Assembly (NCBI RefSeq): GCF_035994185.1
Contig: NZ_CP108538.1
Coordinates: 5,495,501-5,559,500 of the forward strand
Origin: Streptomyces sp. NBC_01217
Lineage (GTDB): Bacteria > Actinomycetota > Actinomycetes > Streptomycetales > Streptomycetaceae
Reading direction: 5' to 3'
Length of the DNA stretch: 64,000 nt
The notes under the pieces were generated by a model, which was not told where the DNA came from, did no database searches, and saw only the letters and a list, made by a program, of their open reading frames with translations. Shown here in pieces: positions 42,574 to 52,549 of the stretch. The translations under genes and the position numbers were made by a program. Position 1 is the stretch's first letter, and the number at the start of each line of letters is the position of its first letter.

Positions 42574-43693
42574 ATGCACAAGAACATCCGCCGCTCCATA
42601 GCTGTCGCCGCCACCGCCACCGGAATGTGGGCCCTCGGCACCGCCGCGGCCAACGCGGACGAACTGCCCGTCTCCGTACCGCTGTCCACCCCCGATCACG
42701 CCGTCGACGCCGCCGACGCCGCCGACGCCGCCGACGTGGTCAACGGTGTGGACGGGACCGAGGCGGTCGGCACCCTCAAGGACACCCTCGGGACGAAGGT
42801 CGACGGGGCGAAGGGCGCGGTCGCGGCCAAGGCCGCCGAAGCGACGTCCGCGGCCAGGGGCGCCACGTCCGCCGCCCCGGCCGGCCGGGCCGATGCGGGT
42901 CCGGGACCAGGTCACGGGCGACGCGGTCACGGGCGCCGGGGACCAGGCCACCGGCGCGCTCCGCGACGCCGTCGGCCGCTCCGACGTCCTGGCCCCGCAG
43001 GGCTTCCTGGACGAACAGCTCCTGCGGGGCGTCCCGGCCGCACCCGAGGCGCCCATCGACTACCTCTTCGGCCCGATCGAGCAGATCCCCGGCTACGCCG
43101 CCCACGCGCAGACCGCGACCCCCGGCGCTCTCACCACAGCGCAGGACACAGCGCAGGACACAGCGCAGGACATCGCGCAGAACAACGGGATCGTCACCCG
43201 GGCCACCGCCCAGGCCGCGCGGGTCGTCCGTCAGACCAGCGATGCCGTGCTGCCGCCCGTCGCCGCCGACGCCGTCTCCGTGGTGCTGCCGGTCGTCGGC
43301 CAGGTGCTCGGTGATGTCTCCACTCTCGTCCAGGGCGTGGTCGCCGAGGTCACGCCGTTCGCCGAGGGCGTCGTGCAGCAGGCCGCGGTGCCCTTCGTTC
43401 AAGGAGTGACGACCGAGGTCCAGCCGCTGGCCCAGGGTGTGACGGGCGCGGTCCAGCCGTTCGCCGCGGGCGTCACCAGCCGTGTGATGCCGCTGGCGCA
43501 GGGCGTCGGCGCCCAGGCGGAGCCGTTCGCGGGCGGTCTCGTCGCCACGGTCGGCGACGACGTACGTCCCACGGTCGGGAACGCGGTGTACGGCGCCGAG
43601 GGCCTGACCTCGATCACCCCGGCGTATGTGACCGATGCGGGAGGCGCGCTGCCCTCCTTCGGCACCCTCGGGTACCCCGCCCGGGGCGTCTGA
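42574..43693 (+). pseudogene. Secreted repeat protein interrupted by a +1 frameshift
   Basis: The frame from ATG 42574 starts with a good signal peptide (cleavage near ANADE) and an Ala/Asp-rich segment, then degrades after about 42897 into Arg/Gly-rich nonsense. A second frame takes over at the same place and runs to 43693 with normal codon bias. Deleting one G from GGG at 42897-42899 joins them into about 372 residues. The second part contains AQDTAQDTAQD repeats and then about six 11-residue units of the form P[FL]AxGVxxxVQ. Either a real frameshift or a base-call error explains this. A separate internal start at ATG 42893 without a signal peptide is less likely. Confidence 0.7.
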
Positions 43694-43702
43694 GACCGGC
43701 GC

Positions 43703-43734
43703 TCCCGGACCGGGCGTCCCCACCCGGTCCGGGA
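43703..43734 (+). terminator. Terminator after frameshifted gene
   Basis: A perfect 12-bp stem TCCCGGACCGGG (43703-43714) with its complement (43723-43734) and an 8-base loop, just after the stop codon at 43693. Confidence 0.8.
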
Positions 43735-43992
43735 CGCGTCCCCGCCGCACCGCGCAAGGCCCTTCTGCCTGCTGCGTCCCGGGCTCCGGCGGGATCTGTG
43801 ACCGTAATCACCGCTCAGGTGTGATCTGCAATTTAGGGTCCTGCGGAGCGCGGGGATAACCTGCGGGATGGACATGCCGCGTACCCCGGGTCACCGTGTG
43901 CGCCTTCCTGGTGACAGAGCAGTCACGATGCCCCTCGCGGCACGCCCACGCTGAAAACGAACCGCGAGACCATTGAAAAGGGACGGACGCGC
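43735..43992 (+). promoter_or_regulatory. Upstream region of sucCD
   Basis: 258 bp without a gene. AT-richer islands at about 43800-43862 (CCGTAATCACC, GCAATTTAGG, GGGATAACCT) probably hold the promoter; TAACCT is a possible -10 element. AAAAGGGA near 43976 is the likely ribosome-binding site of sucC. No riboswitch is recognisable. Confidence 0.4.
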
Positions 43993-45174
43993 GTGGACCT
44001 GTTCGAGTACCAGGCGAGGGACCTCTTCGCCAAGCACGGTGTACCGGTGCTGGCCGGTGAAGTCATCGACACGCCTGAGGCAGCCCGCGAGGCGACCGAG
44101 CGGCTGGGCGGCAAGTCTGTCGTCAAGGCGCAGGTGAAGGTCGGTGGCCGAGGCAAGGCCGGTGGCGTCAAGCTGGCAGCCACCCCCGACGAGGCGGTCG
44201 CCCGCGCGACCGACATTCTCGGCATGGACATCAAGGGCCACACGGTCCACAAGGTGATGATCGCCGAGACCGCGCCGGAGATTCTTGAGGAGTACTACGT
44301 CTCGTACCTCCTCGACCGCACCAACCGCACCTTCCTGGCCATGGCCTCGGTGCAGGGCGGCATGGACATCGAGGAGGTCGCGGAGAAGACCCCCGAGGCC
44401 CTCGCGAAGGTCCCGGTCAACGCCGTCGACGGCGTCACGATCGAGAAGGCCCGCGAGATCGTCGCGCAGGCCAAGTTCCCGACCGAGGTGGCCGAGAAGG
44501 TCGCCGAGGTCCTGGTGACGCTGTGGGACACCTTCGTCGCCGAGGACGCGCTCCTCGTCGAGGTCAACCCGCTCGCCAAGGTCGCCAACGGCGACATCCT
44601 GGCCCTGGACGGCAAGGTCTCGCTCGACGAGAACGCCGACTTCCGCCAGCCCGAGCACGAGGCGCTCGAGGACAAGGCCGCAGCCAACCCGCTCGAGGCT
44701 GCCGCCAAGGCCAAGAACCTCAACTACGTCAAGCTCGACGGCGAGGTCGGCATCATCGGTAACGGTGCCGGTCTGGTCATGTCGACGCTGGACGTCGTCG
44801 CGTACGCCGGTGAGAACCACGGCAACGTGAAGCCCGCCAACTTCCTCGACATCGGTGGCGGCGCCTCCGCCGAGGTCATGGCGAACGGCCTGGAGATCAT
44901 CCTCGGCGACCCGGACGTCAAGTCCGTCTTCGTCAACGTCTTCGGCGGCATCACCGCGTGCGACGAGGTCGCCAACGGCATCGTCCAGGCACTTGAGCTG
45001 CTCAAGTCCAAGGGCGAGGAAGTCACCAAGCCGCTGGTCGTGCGCCTCGACGGCAACAACGCGGAGCTGGGTCGCAAGATCCTTTCCGACGCCAACCACC
45101 CGCTCGTTCAGCGCGTGGACACCATGGACGGCGCGGCCGACAAGGCCGCCGAGCTCGCCGCGGCTGCGAAGTAA
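43993..45174 (+). CDS. sucC: Succinyl-CoA synthetase (ADP-forming) beta subunit
   Basis: 393 residues, cytoplasmic TCA-cycle enzyme that couples succinyl-CoA cleavage to nucleoside triphosphate synthesis. GTG 43993. It starts [19 protein letters not shown], with an ATP-grasp domain ([19 protein letters not shown] contains the nucleotide-binding lysine and glycines; quoted in part as [14 protein letters not shown]). The CoA-ligase domain has [13 protein letters not shown] and [11 protein letters not shown], and [13 protein letters not shown]. Length is normal. sucD follows after 21 bases, so they form an operon. Confidence 0.97.
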   Translation: MDLFEYQARDLFAKHGVPVLAGEVIDTPEAAREATERLGGKSVVKAQVKVGGRGKAGGVKLAATPDEAVARATDILGMDIKGHTVHKVMIAETAPEILEEYYVSYLLDRTNRTFLAMASVQGGMDIEEVAEKTPEALAKVPVNAVDGVTIEKAREIVAQAKFPTEVAEKVAEVLVTLWDTFVAEDALLVEVNPLAKVANGDILALDGKVSLDENADFRQPEHEALEDKAAANPLEAAAKAKNLNYVKLDGEVGIIGNGAGLVMSTLDVVAYAGENHGNVKPANFLDIGGGASAEVMANGLEIILGDPDVKSVFVNVFGGITACDEVANGIVQALELLKSKGEEVTKPLVVRLDGNNAELGRKILSDANHPLVQRVDTMDGAADKAAELAAAAK

Positions 45175-45195
45175 GGGACGAGGGACTCCAACACC

Positions 45196-46080
45196 ATGGC
45201 AATCTTCCTCACCAAGGACAGCAAGGTCATCGTCCAGGGGATGACCGGTGCCACCGGCATGAAGCACACCAAGCTCATGCTGGCCGATGGCACCAACATC
45301 GTCGGCGGCGTGAACCCGCGCAAGGCCGGCACGACCGTCGACTTCGACGGCACCGAGGTACCGGTCTTCGGCTCCGTCGCCGAGGCGATCGAGAAGACCG
45401 GCGCGGACGTGTCCGTCCTCTTCGTGCCGCCGGCCTTCGCGAAGGCCGCGGTCGTCGAGGCGATCGACGCCGAGATCCCGCTCGCCGTCGTGATCACCGA
45501 GGGCATCGCCGTCCACGACTCCGCCGCCTTCTGGGCGTACGCGGGCTCGAAGGGCAACAAGACCCGGATCATCGGCCCGAACTGCCCCGGCCTGATCACC
45601 CCCGGCCAGTCCAACGCCGGCATCATCCCGGGCGACATCACCAAGCCCGGCCGCATCGGTCTCGTGTCCAAGTCCGGCACGCTGACCTACCAGATGATGT
45701 ACGAGCTCCGTGACATCGGCTTCTCGTCCGCCGTCGGTATCGGTGGCGACCCGGTCATCGGTACGACGCACATCGACGCCCTCGCGGCGTTCGAGGCCGA
45801 CCCCGAGACCGACCTGATCGTGATGATCGGCGAGATCGGCGGCGACGCCGAGGAGCGTGCGGCCGACTTCATCGCGAAGAACGTCACCAAGCCGGTCGTC
45901 GGTTACGTCGCGGGCTTCACCGCCCCCGAGGGCAAGACCATGGGCCACGCCGGCGCCATCGTCTCCGGCTCCTCCGGCACCGCGCAGGCGAAGAAGGAGG
46001 CCCTTGAGGCCGCCGGCGTCAAGGTCGGCAAGACGCCGACCGAGACCGCCAAGCTGGCGCGCGAGATCCTCGGCGCCTGA
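45196..46080 (+). CDS. sucD: Succinyl-CoA synthetase alpha subunit
   Basis: 294 residues, ATG 45196. The N-terminal CoA-binding Rossmann domain has [17 protein letters not shown] and [10 protein letters not shown]. The phospho-histidine loop is in [14 protein letters not shown], where His is phosphorylated during catalysis. It forms the alpha-beta complex with SucC. Its TGA stop is the first three bases of an 8-bp tandem repeat, and a very strong terminator follows about 80 bases later. Confidence 0.97.
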   Translation: MAIFLTKDSKVIVQGMTGATGMKHTKLMLADGTNIVGGVNPRKAGTTVDFDGTEVPVFGSVAEAIEKTGADVSVLFVPPAFAKAAVVEAIDAEIPLAVVITEGIAVHDSAAFWAYAGSKGNKTRIIGPNCPGLITPGQSNAGIIPGDITKPGRIGLVSKSGTLTYQMMYELRDIGFSSAVGIGGDPVIGTTHIDALAAFEADPETDLIVMIGEIGGDAEERAADFIAKNVTKPVVGYVAGFTAPEGKTMGHAGAIVSGSSGTAQAKKEALEAAGVKVGKTPTETAKLAREILGA

Positions 46081-46109
46081 TCACCTGATCACCTGATCAC
46101 CTGATCACC
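46078..46109. repeat. 8-bp tandem repeat beginning at the sucD stop codon
   Basis: Four exact copies of TGATCACC in direct tandem, then a degenerate copy CGATCGCC. The first TGA is the sucD stop codon. Because the unit is 8 bases long, TGA appears in all three reading frames. Confidence 0.9.
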
Positions 46110-46160
46110 CGATCGCCTCACCGCGTCGGAGCAGCACCGCGGTGTCGCGTCACCGCACAG

Positions 46161-46206
46161 ACGGCGCGGGCCCGTACCCCTGACCAGGGGTACGGGCCCG
46201 CGCCGT
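46161..46206. terminator. Very strong terminator of sucCD
   Basis: A perfect 21-bp stem (46161-46181 with 46186-46206) with a 4-base GACC loop, followed by TTTTCC on the plus strand. It is one of the longest stems in the window and probably also ends the convergent gene. Confidence 0.95.
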
Positions 46207-46232
46207 TTTCCGTCCCTCCGCCCGACTGTCCG

Positions 46233-47309
46233 TCAGCCGGCTTCGGGGACCAGCCGGGACGGACCCTGTACGAGTTCCTTCCGGAGCAGCTTCTGCAGCT
46301 TCAGGTCCTGCGGCGTCAGCGGCTGCGGACCACTGCGCGGCGGCACCCCGCCGATCTCCTGAGGGGGTGACGGCGGGGTTTCGTACCGCGCCGGAGCCGT
46401 CACCAGGGTGAACAGCGTCAGACCGATGAGCAGCACGGTGAAGGAGACGGCCGCTCTGGTCCACTTCTGGGCCTTGAGCTCGCTGCCGGTACGGACCTCG
46501 TCCGGCGAGGGGAGCGGGGCGGGGGGCTGGGCGTCGGCGAGCGCGCCGAGCTGCCGGTGCAGGAGCGCCGACTGCTCGGCGGGGGACGACGGTTCCGCCA
46601 GCTCGGACAGCTGCTCGGCGACCGCGGCACGCGCGTTCATCAGCCTGCTCGCCGCCGCCGGGGTGCTGGCCTCGGTCTCCGCCGCGGTCTCCGGGAGGTC
46701 CAGGCCGACACCGTCGTAGAGCAGCAGGGTGCGGCGGTACGAAGGCGGCAGATCGAGCAGCGCGTCGAGCAGGGCGCGCGCACCGGGTTCGGCGGGCGGC
46801 GGGTCGAGTTGGCGGTGCGTGCGGCGCAGCCGGTGCCAGGGCGACATCGCGTACTCGTACGCGGCGGCCCGCACCCAGCTCGCCGGATCCCGGTCCACCG
46901 CGACCTCGGGCCAGCGCTCCCAGGCCAGCGCGAACGCCCGCGCGACGGACTCCTGGGACAGGTTCCGACGCCCGGTCAGCAGAAACGTCTGGCGGAAGAG
47001 GTCGGCGGCGCAGCTCTCGTACAAGGCGTCGAAGGCCTCGGCCGGTGCGTCGGGTTCGTCGAGTACGCCGGGTGCGGCGGGTGCGGCGGGTGCGTCGGAC
47101 AGTTCGGGGGTGGGGCCCGGCTCGGTCGGGGCCATGGCGGTGCTCCCGGTGGCTTCGACGGGGGTCGGCGCAGGGGTCGGTGCGGGCGACTGCGCTTTCG
47201 TGGACGGGACCTGCTCTTCACTCAGGGGCTTCGCCTCACGCGGATTGCGTCGCTCCTTGGGGGAGGGGAGCGGAGGGGCGGCGGCCGCATCGGTGGACCT
47301 CCGCGTCAT
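46233..47309 (-). CDS. ECF-sigma-like protein with C-terminal membrane helix
   Basis: 358 residues, ATG 47309 after AAGGGA. A Pro/Ala-rich N-terminal tail (1-90) precedes a sigma region 2-like part (FDALYESCAADLFRQTFLL, ARAFALAWERWPEV, about 93-165) and a sigma region 4-like part (LLDLPPSYRRTLLLYDGVGL to ASRLMNARAAV, about 183-230). A membrane helix (286-306, AAVSFTVLLIGLTLFTLV) and a tail of about 50 residues that should lie outside follow. Fusion of a sigma-like domain to a membrane anchor suggests that its activity is held at the membrane and released on a signal, or that it has lost promoter function and acts as a regulator. Confidence 0.75.
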   Translation of the reverse strand: MTRRSTDAAAAPPLPSPKERRNPREAKPLSEEQVPSTKAQSPAPTPAPTPVEATGSTAMAPTEPGPTPELSDAPAAPAAPGVLDEPDAPAEAFDALYESCAADLFRQTFLLTGRRNLSQESVARAFALAWERWPEVAVDRDPASWVRAAAYEYAMSPWHRLRRTHRQLDPPPAEPGARALLDALLDLPPSYRRTLLLYDGVGLDLPETAAETEASTPAAASRLMNARAAVAEQLSELAEPSSPAEQSALLHRQLGALADAQPPAPLPSPDEVRTGSELKAQKWTRAAVSFTVLLIGLTLFTLVTAPARYETPPSPPQEIGGVPPRSGPQPLTPQDLKLQKLLRKELVQGPSRLVPEAG

Positions 47310-47425
47310 GAAGAGTCCCTTGCAGGCCCGCGCTGGGTGAAAAAGTACATAAACGTATATTGGGCGACACGGCGGCTGTTCGCCCGTTACACGGAATAAG
47401 CGCGTGTCGTTGGGAGCATGGCCGG

Positions 47426-48985
47426 GTGACCCAAGTGACCGAACGCAGCCCGTCGTTGCTGGCAGAGCAGGGCCGGTCCGCCGTGCCGGGCTTCACCTTC
47501 CTGCGCGGGGCCCTTGCGGCAGGGCTGGGGCTCGGCGCGCTCACCGTGCTCGTCACGGTGCTGTGGATCAGCTCCCCGTTCCCCGACGACGGACCCGGCG
47601 AGGCCCTCCACACGGCGGCCGCGCTCTGGCTGCTCGCCCACGGTGCCGAGCTGATCAGGACCGACACGCTCAGCGGGGTTCCCGCCCCCGTCGGCCTCGT
47701 GCCGCTGCTGCTCGCCGTGGTGCCGGTGTGGCTGGTGCACCGCGCGGCCAGGGACGCCCTGGAGTGCGACGAGGGGCGGCGGGCCTCTTCGGCGCCGGGT
47801 GCGTTCGTCATGGTCAGCGGCGGATATCTGCTGGTCGGGGCCGCTGTCGCGCTCTATGCGCAAGACGGTTCGCTGTCCGTGGACGCGTCGTCATTGCTCT
47901 TCCCTTCGGCCGTTGTGGTGACCGGCGCGGCGGCTGCCGGGGTCTGGACGGCATCAGGGCGCCCGCTCGGACCGCTGCCGTCCTGGGCGCCGGTGCGCCT
48001 GCGCGGGAAGCTGGCGCGTTCCCGGTTCAGGGAGTGCGCCGGGACGGCGGGCCGGGCGGCCGCGGCCGGGGTGGCCATGCTGCTCGGCGGCGGGGCGCTG
48101 CTCGTCGCGGTGGCGCTGGTGTGGCACGCGCAGCCGGCTCAGCAGTCGTTCGTCCAGCTCGCGAGCGACTGGACCGGCCGGGTCGTGGTGCTGCTGCTCG
48201 CGCTGGTGCTGGTGCCGAACGCGGCGGTGTGGGGCGCCGCGTACGGACTCGGACCGGGTTTCGTGCTCGGCACGGCGTCCACGGTCACCCCGCTGGCCTT
48301 CCCCGGGCGCCCGGCGCTGCCCGTCTTCCCGCTGCTCGCCGCGCTGCCGGACCGGGGTCCGGGAACGGTCCCGAACTGGGCGGCCGTGGTGGTGCCGGTC
48401 GCGGCCGGGGTGACGGTCGCCTGGTTCACGGTACGGCGGGCCGCGCCCGTCTCCGCCGGACGGGAGGGGGCGTGGAGCCTGCAGGAGACGGCGCTGACGG
48501 CCGCACTGGCGGCGGTGGGGTGCGGGGCCGGTACGGCAGTGCTGGCCGCGGCCGCGGGGGGACCGCTGGGCACCGGCTCACTGGCGGAGTTCGGCCCGGT
48601 GTGGTGGCTGACGGGTGCGGCGGCCCTGGCGTGGGCGCTGCTGCTCGGCGTCCCCGGGGCGCTGCTGCTCCGGGCCTGGCGGCTGCGGGAGGGCCGCGGG
48701 GGCGGGGGGCAGGCGAAGGAGACGGTAACGGCCGAGGGCGCGCCCGCCGAGCCGGTGTCCGGCCAGGAAGCCGCGCCCGGTCCGGGAGCCGCGCCCGCGC
48801 CCGTACGCGAATCCGTACCCGCTGCCGTATCCGTACCCGCACCCGCACCCGTCGCGAAGGCTTCCCCCGCGAAGGCTGCCCCTGACGAGGACGATGACTC
48901 CGAGGCGTACGACTTTCTGCCGACCGACCCCTGGCACGAACGGACGGCCCGGCCTGACGAGGCCGGGCCGTCCGTGAATCCGTGA
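47426..48985 (+). CDS. DUF6350-type polytopic membrane protein
   Basis: 519 residues with about nine to ten predicted membrane helices, starting at GTG 47426 with GGGAG nine bases upstream. Helices include [19 protein letters not shown] and [23 protein letters not shown]. The C-terminal 110 residues are a Pro/Ala-rich cytoplasmic tail that ends DFLPTDPWH, a short conserved end in Streptomyces membrane proteins of this locus. The family (DUF6350, from memory) is usually found beside purN, as here. Function unknown. Its stop codon lies inside an 8-bp tandem repeat. Confidence 0.75.
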   Translation: MTQVTERSPSLLAEQGRSAVPGFTFLRGALAAGLGLGALTVLVTVLWISSPFPDDGPGEALHTAAALWLLAHGAELIRTDTLSGVPAPVGLVPLLLAVVPVWLVHRAARDALECDEGRRASSAPGAFVMVSGGYLLVGAAVALYAQDGSLSVDASSLLFPSAVVVTGAAAAGVWTASGRPLGPLPSWAPVRLRGKLARSRFRECAGTAGRAAAAGVAMLLGGGALLVAVALVWHAQPAQQSFVQLASDWTGRVVVLLLALVLVPNAAVWGAAYGLGPGFVLGTASTVTPLAFPGRPALPVFPLLAALPDRGPGTVPNWAAVVVPVAAGVTVAWFTVRRAAPVSAGREGAWSLQETALTAALAAVGCGAGTAVLAAAAGGPLGTGSLAEFGPVWWLTGAAALAWALLLGVPGALLLRAWRLREGRGGGGQAKETVTAEGAPAEPVSGQEAAPGPGAAPAPVRESVPAAVSVPAPAPVAKASPAKAAPDEDDDSEAYDFLPTDPWHERTARPDEAGPSVNP

Positions 48986-49035
48986 ATCCGTGAATCCGTA
49001 AAGCCGTAAAGCCGTAGATCCGTAGATCCGTAGAT
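48972..49035. repeat. Eight tandem 8-bp units each carrying a stop codon
   Basis: Three copies of CCGTGAAT, two of CCGTAAAG and three of CCGTAGAT follow each other without gaps. Each has a stop triplet at the same offset: TGA, TAA or TAG. The real stop of the DUF6350-type gene (48983-48985) is in the second unit. The 8-base period puts stops in all three frames. Confidence 0.9.
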
Positions 49036-49045
49036 CCGCGAGGTG

Positions 49046-49939
49046 TCAGTTCTTGACGCCGAAGAAGGGTTCCAGCGGCTTCGGCAGCAGGTCGTTGCAG
49101 GCCAGCTGGCCGGACTTGGTCAGGGCGTCGTTCACACAGGTGTAGTAGTCGCGGTACACGAGCTGCACCGTGAACGTCATGGCGACGATCGAGAGTGCCA
49201 GCAGCGCCGTCACCAGGCCGCTGACCGCCGCCGTGGTCTGCTGCCTGCTGTAGCCCGGGACGGGAGCGCCGGGCGCGGACCCCGGCGCGGGAGCGTGCCC
49301 GGAACCGGACCCCTGAAGGGCCCCGGCCGCCGGTGCACCGGAGGGCCCGGCCGCTCCGGCGCCGCCGCCCGGCGCGGCCGCGCCCTTCGGCTTCGCCCGG
49401 AGCGCGCTGATCGACCAGTACACGGCGAGTGCCCCGAGCAGCAGGGCGATCTCCGGGAAGTCGAAGAGCGCGAAGAAGAAGGACCACATCCCGCAGAGCA
49501 GCGCGTAGCGCGCGCGGCGCTGGGCGGGGTCGGTCGGGTCCCAGCGCAGTCCGCCGGGGCTGCCCTCGGGGCCGCCCGGGGGGTTCGGACCGCCCTGGCC
49601 TCCGGGGCGGCCGCCGAAGCCGCCGCTCTGGCGGCCGGGCTGCTGATCGCTCCACTGGCTGCCCCAGACCGGCCGGTCGTCGGAGGAGCCGCCCTCGGGC
49701 GTCCCGTCGCCGTTCCCCTGACCGGTCCCGTTTCCATTGCCGTTTGTGGCGTTCGAGGGGTGGCGGGGCTGCCAGGGCTGGTCGGGTCGGTCCCCCGGCG
49801 GTGCGGCGAACGGGTTGTCGTCCGAGGGGCCGGAAGAGGAGGAGGAAGAGCCCGTGGGGGACTGGCGCTCCCGCAGCAGCAGTGAGGCCCGCTCGGGCAG
49901 CGGGTGGCGGAAGGCGGTGCGGCGGCGTCGGTCCGGCAT
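49046..49939 (-). CDS. Membrane protein with Pro/Gly-rich N-terminus
   Basis: 297 residues, ATG 49939. Residues 1-130 are low-complexity (Ser run, Asn/Gly repeats, Gly/Pro-rich). Helices follow at about 143-175 (YALLCGMWSFFFALFDFPEI and ALLLGALAVYWSISA), and another after an Ala/Gly/Pro linker at about 235-260 (SGLVTALLALSIVAMTFTVQL). The C-terminus (YYTCVNDALTKSGQLACNDLLP) has a cysteine pair and is probably outside. No family name; no function. It is convergent with the DUF6350-type gene and divergent from purN. Confidence 0.7.
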   Translation of the reverse strand: MPDRRRRTAFRHPLPERASLLLRERQSPTGSSSSSSGPSDDNPFAAPPGDRPDQPWQPRHPSNATNGNGNGTGQGNGDGTPEGGSSDDRPVWGSQWSDQQPGRQSGGFGGRPGGQGGPNPPGGPEGSPGGLRWDPTDPAQRRARYALLCGMWSFFFALFDFPEIALLLGALAVYWSISALRAKPKGAAAPGGGAGAAGPSGAPAAGALQGSGSGHAPAPGSAPGAPVPGYSRQQTTAAVSGLVTALLALSIVAMTFTVQLVYRDYYTCVNDALTKSGQLACNDLLPKPLEPFFGVKN

Positions 49940-50269
49940 ATGGTGAACGTCTTCCCCATCTCGTCATTTCCGCCCTGCGGACGGTTCCCTGTCCCCTGAC
50001 GCTACCTCCCGGCCAGGAGGGGCCGAAAGCTGGGAGCACGGCGCAGGTGGCCGATACCCGTCACCCGGGTGGCTCCCGCGCTTCCCCGCAGCCGGGCTGC
50101 GGGCTCTCACCCCCGTCCCGTGGGGGTCCCCCGAGGTGCCGGTATCGTTGCTGACGGTCGGCTCGTTCGTAGAGTTCCCCGTATCGAGGGGCTCGATTCT
50201 TTCGTACGACCATACAAATCAGCGTTCTGCGTCACCACGCGAGTTCACCACGCGAGAAAGGGCCCAGCC
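49940..50269. other. 330-bp divergent promoter region of purN
   Basis: No convincing gene. It holds the purN promoter candidate described below and a GC-rich part next to the leftward gene. No purine riboswitch sequence was recognised. Confidence 0.45.
50148..50175 (+). promoter_or_regulatory. Promoter candidate of purNH
   Basis: TTGCTG (50148-50153) and TAGAGT (50170-50175) are 16 bases apart. The predicted leader is about 90 bases. AT-richer than its surroundings. Confidence 0.4.
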
Positions 50270-50926
50270 GTGGCCTCCCCGCCCCCCTCCGTCGCACCGG
50301 CCCGCCTGGTCGTGCTCGTCTCCGGCTCCGGTACGAACCTCCAAGCCCTGCTCGACGCCATCGGCGACGACCCCGAGGGCTTCGGTGCGCAGATCGTCGC
50401 CGTCGGCGCCGACCGTTCCGGCATCGTCGGTCTGGAGCGGGCGGAGCGCGCCGGGCTGCCGACCTTCGTGTGCAGGGTCAAGGACCACGCCACCCGCGAG
50501 GAGTGGGACGCGGCACTCGCGGCCGCGACGGCCGAGCACCGCCCGGACCTCGTGGTGTCCGCGGGGTTCATGAAGATCGTGGGCAAGGAGTTCCTCGCCC
50601 GGTTCGGCGGCCGGTTCATCAACACCCACCCCGCCCTGCTCCCCAGCTTTCCCGGTGCCCACGGGGTGCGTGACGCACTCGCGTACGGCGTGAAGGTCAC
50701 CGGGTGCACCGTCCACTTCGTCGACGACGGCGTCGACACCGGTCCGATCATCGCGCAGGGCGTGGTCGAGGTGGCCGAAGAGGACACGGCGGAGGGCGAA
50801 GCCGCTCTCCACGAACGCATCAAGGAAGTCGAGCGCAAGCTGCTCGTCGAGGCCGTGGGGCGGCTCGCCCGCGACGGCTATCGCATTGAGGGACGAAAGG
50901 TTCATCTCGGTCATGTCGGTGAATAA
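50270..50926 (+). CDS. purN: Phosphoribosylglycinamide formyltransferase
   Basis: 218 residues. It transfers a formyl group from 10-formyltetrahydrofolate to GAR, the third step of purine synthesis. GTG 50270 follows GAGAAAGGG. Motifs: [16 protein letters not shown] (phosphate loop), the catalytic Asn/His pair in [18 protein letters not shown] and the catalytic Asp in [13 protein letters not shown]. Normal length. It overlaps purH by 14 bases. folD, which helps to make its cofactor, lies 2.6 kb downstream. Confidence 0.97.
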   Translation: MASPPPSVAPARLVVLVSGSGTNLQALLDAIGDDPEGFGAQIVAVGADRSGIVGLERAERAGLPTFVCRVKDHATREEWDAALAAATAEHRPDLVVSAGFMKIVGKEFLARFGGRFINTHPALLPSFPGAHGVRDALAYGVKVTGCTVHFVDDGVDTGPIIAQGVVEVAEEDTAEGEAALHERIKEVERKLLVEAVGRLARDGYRIEGRKVHLGHVGE

Positions 50927-52466
50927 GCCCATCCGCCGCGCCCTGGTCAGTGTCTACGACAAGACAGGGCTCGAAGACCTCGCCCGCGGTCTGCACGAGG
51001 CGGGTGTCGAGCTGGTCTCCACCGGCTCCACCGCCGGGAAGATCGCTGCCGCCGGGGTTCCGGTCACCAAGGTCGAGGAGCTCACCGGCTTCCCCGAGTG
51101 CCTCGACGGCCGCGTCAAGACGCTGCACCCGCGCGTCCACGCCGGCATCCTCGCGGACCTGCGCCTGGACGCCCACCGCGAGCAGCTCGCCGAACTGGGT
51201 GTCGAGCCCTTCGACCTCGTCGTCGTCAACCTGTATCCGTTCAAGGAGACCGTCGCCTCCGGCGCGACCGCCGACGAGTGCGTGGAGCAGATCGACATCG
51301 GCGGCCCGTCGATGGTCCGTGCCGCCGCCAAGAACCACCCGTCCGTGGCCGTCGTCACTAGCCCCGAGCGGTACGCCGACGTCCTCGCCGCGGTCGAGGC
51401 GGGCGGCTTCGACCTGACCGCCCGCAAGCGGCTGGCCGCCGAGGCCTTCCAGCACACGGCCGCGTACGACGTGGCCGTGGCTTCCTGGTTCGCGGACGAT
51501 TACGCCGCCGCGGACGACTCGGGCTTCCCCGACTTCTTCGGTGCGACGTACGAGCGCAAGAACGTCCTGCGGTACGGCGAGAACCCGCACCAGCCCGCCG
51601 CGCTCTACACCTCCGGCGCCGGTGGCCTGGCCGAGGCCGAGCAGCTGCACGGCAAGGAGATGTCGTACAACAACTACACGGACACCGACGCCGCGCGCCG
51701 GGCCGCGTACGACCACGCCGAGCCGTGCGTCGCGATCATCAAGCACGCCAATCCGTGCGGCATCGCGATCGCCGACGACGTCGCCGAGGCGCACCGCAAC
51801 GCGCACGCCTGCGACCCGCTCTCCGCCTTCGGCGGGGTCATCGCCGTCAACCGCCCGGTGACCGTGGCCATGGCCGAGCAGGTCGCGGAGATCTTCACCG
51901 AGGTCATCGTCGCCCCGGCGTACGAGGACGGCGCGGTCGAGGTGCTGGCCCGCAAGAAGAACATCCGCGTGCTGCGCTGCCCCGACGCCCCGGCCTCCGA
52001 GGTGGAGGTCAAGCCGATCGACGGCGGCGCGCTGCTCCAGGTCACCGACCGCCTCCAGGCCGACGGCGACGACCCGGCCAACTGGACCCTCGCCACCGGT
52101 GAGGCCCTCTCGGAGGACGAGCTGAAGGAGCTCGCCTTCGCGTGGAAGGCGTGCCGCGCGGTCAAGTCCAACGCGATCCTGCTCGCCAAGGGCGGCGCCT
52201 CGGTCGGCGTCGGCATGGGCCAGGTCAACCGGGTCGACTCCGCGAAGCTGGCCGTCGAGCGGGCGGGCGAGGAGCGGGCGCGCGGCGCGTACGCCGCGTC
52301 CGACGCGTTCTTCCCGTTCCCGGACGGGCTGGAGATCCTGACCGCGGCGGGCATCAAGGCCGTGGCCCAGCCGGGCGGTTCGGTCCGCGACGAGCTGGTG
52401 GTCGAGGCCGCGCGGAAGGCGGGCGTGACGATGTACTTCACGGGTACGCGGCACTTCTTCCACTGA
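50913..52466 (+). CDS. purH: Bifunctional AICAR formyltransferase/IMP cyclohydrolase
   Basis: 517 residues, ATG 50913 inside the end of purN (GAAAGG upstream). The N-terminal IMP cyclohydrolase domain has [28 protein letters not shown] and [14 protein letters not shown]. The C-terminal AICAR transformylase domain has [13 protein letters not shown], the catalytic Lys-His of [10 protein letters not shown] and [16 protein letters not shown] [18 protein letters not shown]. It carries out the last two steps to IMP. It ends TGTRHFFH, the usual ending of the family. Confidence 0.98.
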   Translation: MSVNKPIRRALVSVYDKTGLEDLARGLHEAGVELVSTGSTAGKIAAAGVPVTKVEELTGFPECLDGRVKTLHPRVHAGILADLRLDAHREQLAELGVEPFDLVVVNLYPFKETVASGATADECVEQIDIGGPSMVRAAAKNHPSVAVVTSPERYADVLAAVEAGGFDLTARKRLAAEAFQHTAAYDVAVASWFADDYAAADDSGFPDFFGATYERKNVLRYGENPHQPAALYTSGAGGLAEAEQLHGKEMSYNNYTDTDAARRAAYDHAEPCVAIIKHANPCGIAIADDVAEAHRNAHACDPLSAFGGVIAVNRPVTVAMAEQVAEIFTEVIVAPAYEDGAVEVLARKKNIRVLRCPDAPASEVEVKPIDGGALLQVTDRLQADGDDPANWTLATGEALSEDELKELAFAWKACRAVKSNAILLAKGGASVGVGMGQVNRVDSAKLAVERAGEERARGAYAASDAFFPFPDGLEILTAAGIKAVAQPGGSVRDELVVEAARKAGVTMYFTGTRHFFH

Positions 52467-52477
52467 CGGTTCCCCAG

Positions 52478-52519
52478 CACGAAGGGCCGGAACTCCGCGG
52501 GGAGTTCCGGCCCTTCGTG
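52478..52519. terminator. Strong bidirectional terminator
   Basis: A perfect 19-bp stem (52478-52496 with 52501-52519) and a 4-base loop between purH and the convergent RDD gene. Confidence 0.92.
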
Positions 52520-52549
52520 TGTGCGGCACGCCGGGCGTGCCGGGGTGCC

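Noticed and set aside
42880..42910. Programmed frameshift in the repeat-protein gene
   Set aside because: There is no slippery heptamer or downstream stimulatory structure of the usual kind; a simple indel is the simpler explanation.
42893..43693. Independent gene starting at internal ATG 42893
   Set aside because: It would lack a signal peptide and ribosome-binding site, while a single-base change joins it cleanly to the upstream signal-peptide frame.
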